DNA of 64,000 bases from positions 15,688,248-15,752,247 of the forward strand of contig CM068551.1 of the NCBI GenBank assembly GCA_035048495.1, given 5' to 3'. Under the pieces are notes generated by a model. It was given only the letters and a program-made list of their open reading frames with translations. It ran no database searches and was not told the origin of the DNA. This document shows positions 61,533 to 64,000 of this stretch, in pieces. Source of the stretch: Euptelea pleiosperma. Its lineage: Eukaryota; Streptophyta; Magnoliopsida; Ranunculales; Eupteleaceae. How positions within the stretch are numbered: the first letter of the stretch is position 1; each line of letters begins with the position of its first letter. The translations under genes were made by a program, and so were the position numbers.

Positions 61533-64000
61533 CTCATTGTGATGTTGTGGCTTCTACACTCTATTCAACCTCGGATCAGCAAAGGTTATGTTTCTACCTA
61601 TGGCGAAGGAGGTATAGGAATCTATCTCTCAGACCTACTCACAAGTGAGGAATTTTTTGCTAAGCTTTATGAGTTGGAGTAAGAGATTGCTTGTCCTCAA
61701 CGGGGGGAGCTCAAGATAGGTACCTATTATGCTTCCCTACAAAGCAAGTGAGGAGAGATGGACCACTATTAGAGTTATACCCCTGTTTGTGCGACAAATG
61801 TGAAGTCCTTCAAAGCCATAGTTGAACAGTCCCGGATTTTCCAATTCCTCTTCAGCCTTCATCTTAGCTTCGAGGGAGCACAAGTTCAGATTATTGGCCG
61901 AACTCCTCCTACGTCTCTTGCCCAGCTCTATGCTTATATCCAGGGGGAAAGTCGGGGCTCTGCTATGCAGCTACGTAGTGGGAGTGACTCTCAGGATCGA
62001 TCTGTCATTGCCTCTATATCTTAGAAGGGTCATAAATCGACTCTGAAGAAGCCAGGTGAAGAAAGAAAACAACCCAAGTGTGATCATTGTGGTCATCTGG
62101 GTCACATTAGAGACACCTACTGGGAGCTACATGGGCGTCCTCCAGGACTAGGCCCAAATCCTCACTAGCACCCTACAGCTAGACATGGGTCACTTGCAAC
62201 ACAATCAGTGACTCAGGACACTACCCCCACAACGCCTTCCTCTTTTGGGGACATGGATTCTTTTACCCCTGGAGATCTTGAGAGGCTTCATCATATGATG
62301 GCCCAACTCAGTGGCTAGGCTTCCACTTCTACATCTACCTTTGCTCAAACAGCTACTGGGTCTGCTTTCTCTATATCTACTATTCATTCCAGCCCTTCTT
62401 GGATCATCGATTCAGGGGCGTCTGATCATATGACTGGTATGTATTCCATTTTTTCCAGTTATACTATTTGTTCTGGTCAGGATAAAGTTAGGATTGCTGA
62501 TGGCACCCTTTCCTCTATTTCTGGTAAAGGAAATGTTCATGCCTTTCCAGCACTAACCCTGTCATTTGTTCTGCATGTTCCCCAGTTTATTGCTAACTTG
62601 CTTTCTGTTAGTAGTCTTAATTGCAGTATAACAATTTTTCCTTTGCACTGTGTGTTTCAGGATCTGGAGTCGAGGCGGACAATTGGCAGTGGAGGATGGT
62701 GACTTGTACCTCCTTGATTCCTCAGTATATCCATCAGTTCAACACTAGTAGTAGTAGTCGAGCCAATAAAGACCACTTAATGCTTTGGCATAACCAGCTT
62801 GGCCATGTCCCTGTCTCAGTGTTGAAGCATGTCTTTCCTACTTTTTCATTTATGTCCACAGTTTAGTTTCACTGTGAAACGTGTGAACTTGCTAAGCATT
62901 GTCGTTCTATTTTTCCTATTAGTGAAAATAAAAGCAATGTTCCTTTCTCTATTGTGCATTCTGATGTGTGGGGTCTTGCCCCAGTGACCTCTTTATTTGG
63001 ATATCGCTACTTTGTTACTTTTGTGGATGACTTCAGCAGATGGGCTTGGGTGTATCTTATGAAAACGAAAGATGAGGTTTTTTCCATCTTTCAGATATTT
63101 CATAAAATGGTCGCGACTTAGTTCGATACTCCACTGAAGGTTCTTAGTTCTGACAATGGGGATGAATACTTGAATGAGGGGCTAAAAGACTATTTCGCCT
63201 CTCATGGCATTGTGCATCAAACCTCTTATCCTTCGACACCTCAACAAAATGGGAAAGTCGAGCAAAAAAATCGCCATCTTCTTGAGGTTGAGAGTGCCCT
63301 TCATCTTGGGATGCAGGTTCCAAAATCTTACTGGTTTGAATCGGTTCTTCTTCCCTCCTACCTTATCAAGCAGATGCCATCCCGGGTTCTCGATTTTTAG
63401 ACTCCCGTTTCTCTTTTGGTTCCTGATTGTCCTAGTTTTCTTGTTCTTTCCAAAATATTTGGATGTGTTTGCTATGTGCATGTTCATCGTCACTCCGTGA
63501 CAAATAGATCAACGTGCATTGAAATGCATCTTTTTTGAGTACCCTTCGAATCAAAAAGGGTACAGGTGTTATCATCTAGGCACCCATCAGCGCTTTATAT
63601 CTATGGATGTCACATTAATGAAGAGAGTTTAGTTCCTATGCCTATTCCTATCCCTGTTATGTCTTCTGGCACGGATACAGCCTTTACTCCAATGCCAAAA
63701 CCTGAGTCCACTATTGACAAGGACACTTCTACTATTGCAGTAGACATGCGAGTTTACGTCAGATCCAGGAGGAAGAGACAAGTTACTGGCTCTATTCCTA
63801 CTAGTCTACCCTCGAATCCAGCTCCAGGTATTGCATTTGTCCCTATTTTAGTTCATGAGCCTCCAGAACCTCCTATTCCAAAGGAGGATCTCCCCGGTGT
63901 ACCCTATTTCTCACTTTGTCTCTTATCAGTCTCTGTCTCTATCTTATCATAATTTTATTAGTACAGTGTCTTCTGTGTCTTTGCCATCCAGCATTTTAGA
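61533..64000 (+). mobile_element. Second Ty1/copia element, 5'-truncated and decayed, runs off the window
   Basis: Plus-strand frames with many stops give gag ('RISKGYVSTYGEGG', 'LAQLYAYIQGESRGSAMQL'), a zinc knuckle whose last Cys is Tyr (CDHCGHLGHIRDTY, 62078), and a protease site IDSGASDHMTG (62408). Integrase has 'CETCELAKHCRS', 'VHSDVWGLAPVTS', 'FVDDFSRWAWVY' and 'SSDNGDEYLNEGLKDYF'. After 63400 comes the integrase-RT linker. No LTR or primer site precedes gag; the LINE tail adjoins it. It is related to the 29818 element (shared '[12 protein letters not shown]' versus '[12 protein letters not shown]'). RT and 3' LTR are expected beyond 64000. Confidence 0.85.

Noticed and set aside
1..64000. 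A new defence, toxin or multi-gene system
   Set aside because: I found only one convincing host gene. All other coding sequence belongs to retrotransposons of known classes, so no operon-like or clustered system can be supported.

Overview
This window is plant nuclear DNA. The evidence is one split gene with GT-AG introns, the plant retrotransposon classes present (Ty1/copia and Ty3/gypsy with initiator-tRNA-Met primer sites, L1-type and RTE-type LINEs), and dense MITEs. The very long, transposon-filled introns fit a large flowering-plant genome, perhaps an early-diverging or magnoliid lineage. That last point is inference; I cannot name a species.

The only host gene I can support strongly is on the + strand from about 22.3 kb to beyond 58.25 kb. 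It encodes a DENN (AEX-3) domain protein, a family of Rab GTPase exchange-factor-like regulators of membrane traffic. Ten coding exons (22931..23284, 37646..37846, 39040..39123, 45612..45671, 55178..55222, 56593..56792, 56922..57425, 57659..57755, 57862..58056, 58160..58249) splice in frame to 610 codons. The C-terminal part lies beyond the window. Introns of about 14.4, 6.5, 9.5 and more than 5.7 kb are built largely of nested mobile elements, while the introns between the last exons are only 103-233 bp.

Region by region. 0-2.6 kb: MITEs, including a tandem pair. 2.6-2.9 kb: a gene-like promoter and a tiny possible first exon (weak). 2.9-6 kb: the 3' part of a Tat-like gypsy element with an antisense ORF that has its own TATA box. 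7.5-14.1 kb: two related LTRs of about 3.3 kb, one nested in the other in opposite orientation. 14.2-22.3 kb: a string of MITEs, one just upstream of the DENN gene's 5' end. 23.8-35.5 kb: RTE with an L1 and a MITE inside it, then a gypsy fragment, then a nearly intact but stop-ridden copia element (29818..35451). 37-45 kb: LTR and LINE remnants and MITEs. 45.9-54.5 kb: an L1 split by an RTE, itself split by a compact non-autonomous LTR retrotransposon (49523..51805). 55.4-56.4 kb: copia and L1 3' ends. 58.4-64 kb: L1 remnants, a minisatellite and a second, decayed copia element running off the end.

The most interesting structural signal is a MITE family with CAAGGTTTAAA-type ends and 8-bp target duplications. 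It has at least eight insertions here. Its body is either filled with the palindrome CCGTTATAACGG or with GAAACGAAAC-type repeats, and twice two copies sit end to end. No RNA genes, CRISPR arrays or organellar insertions were recognised.
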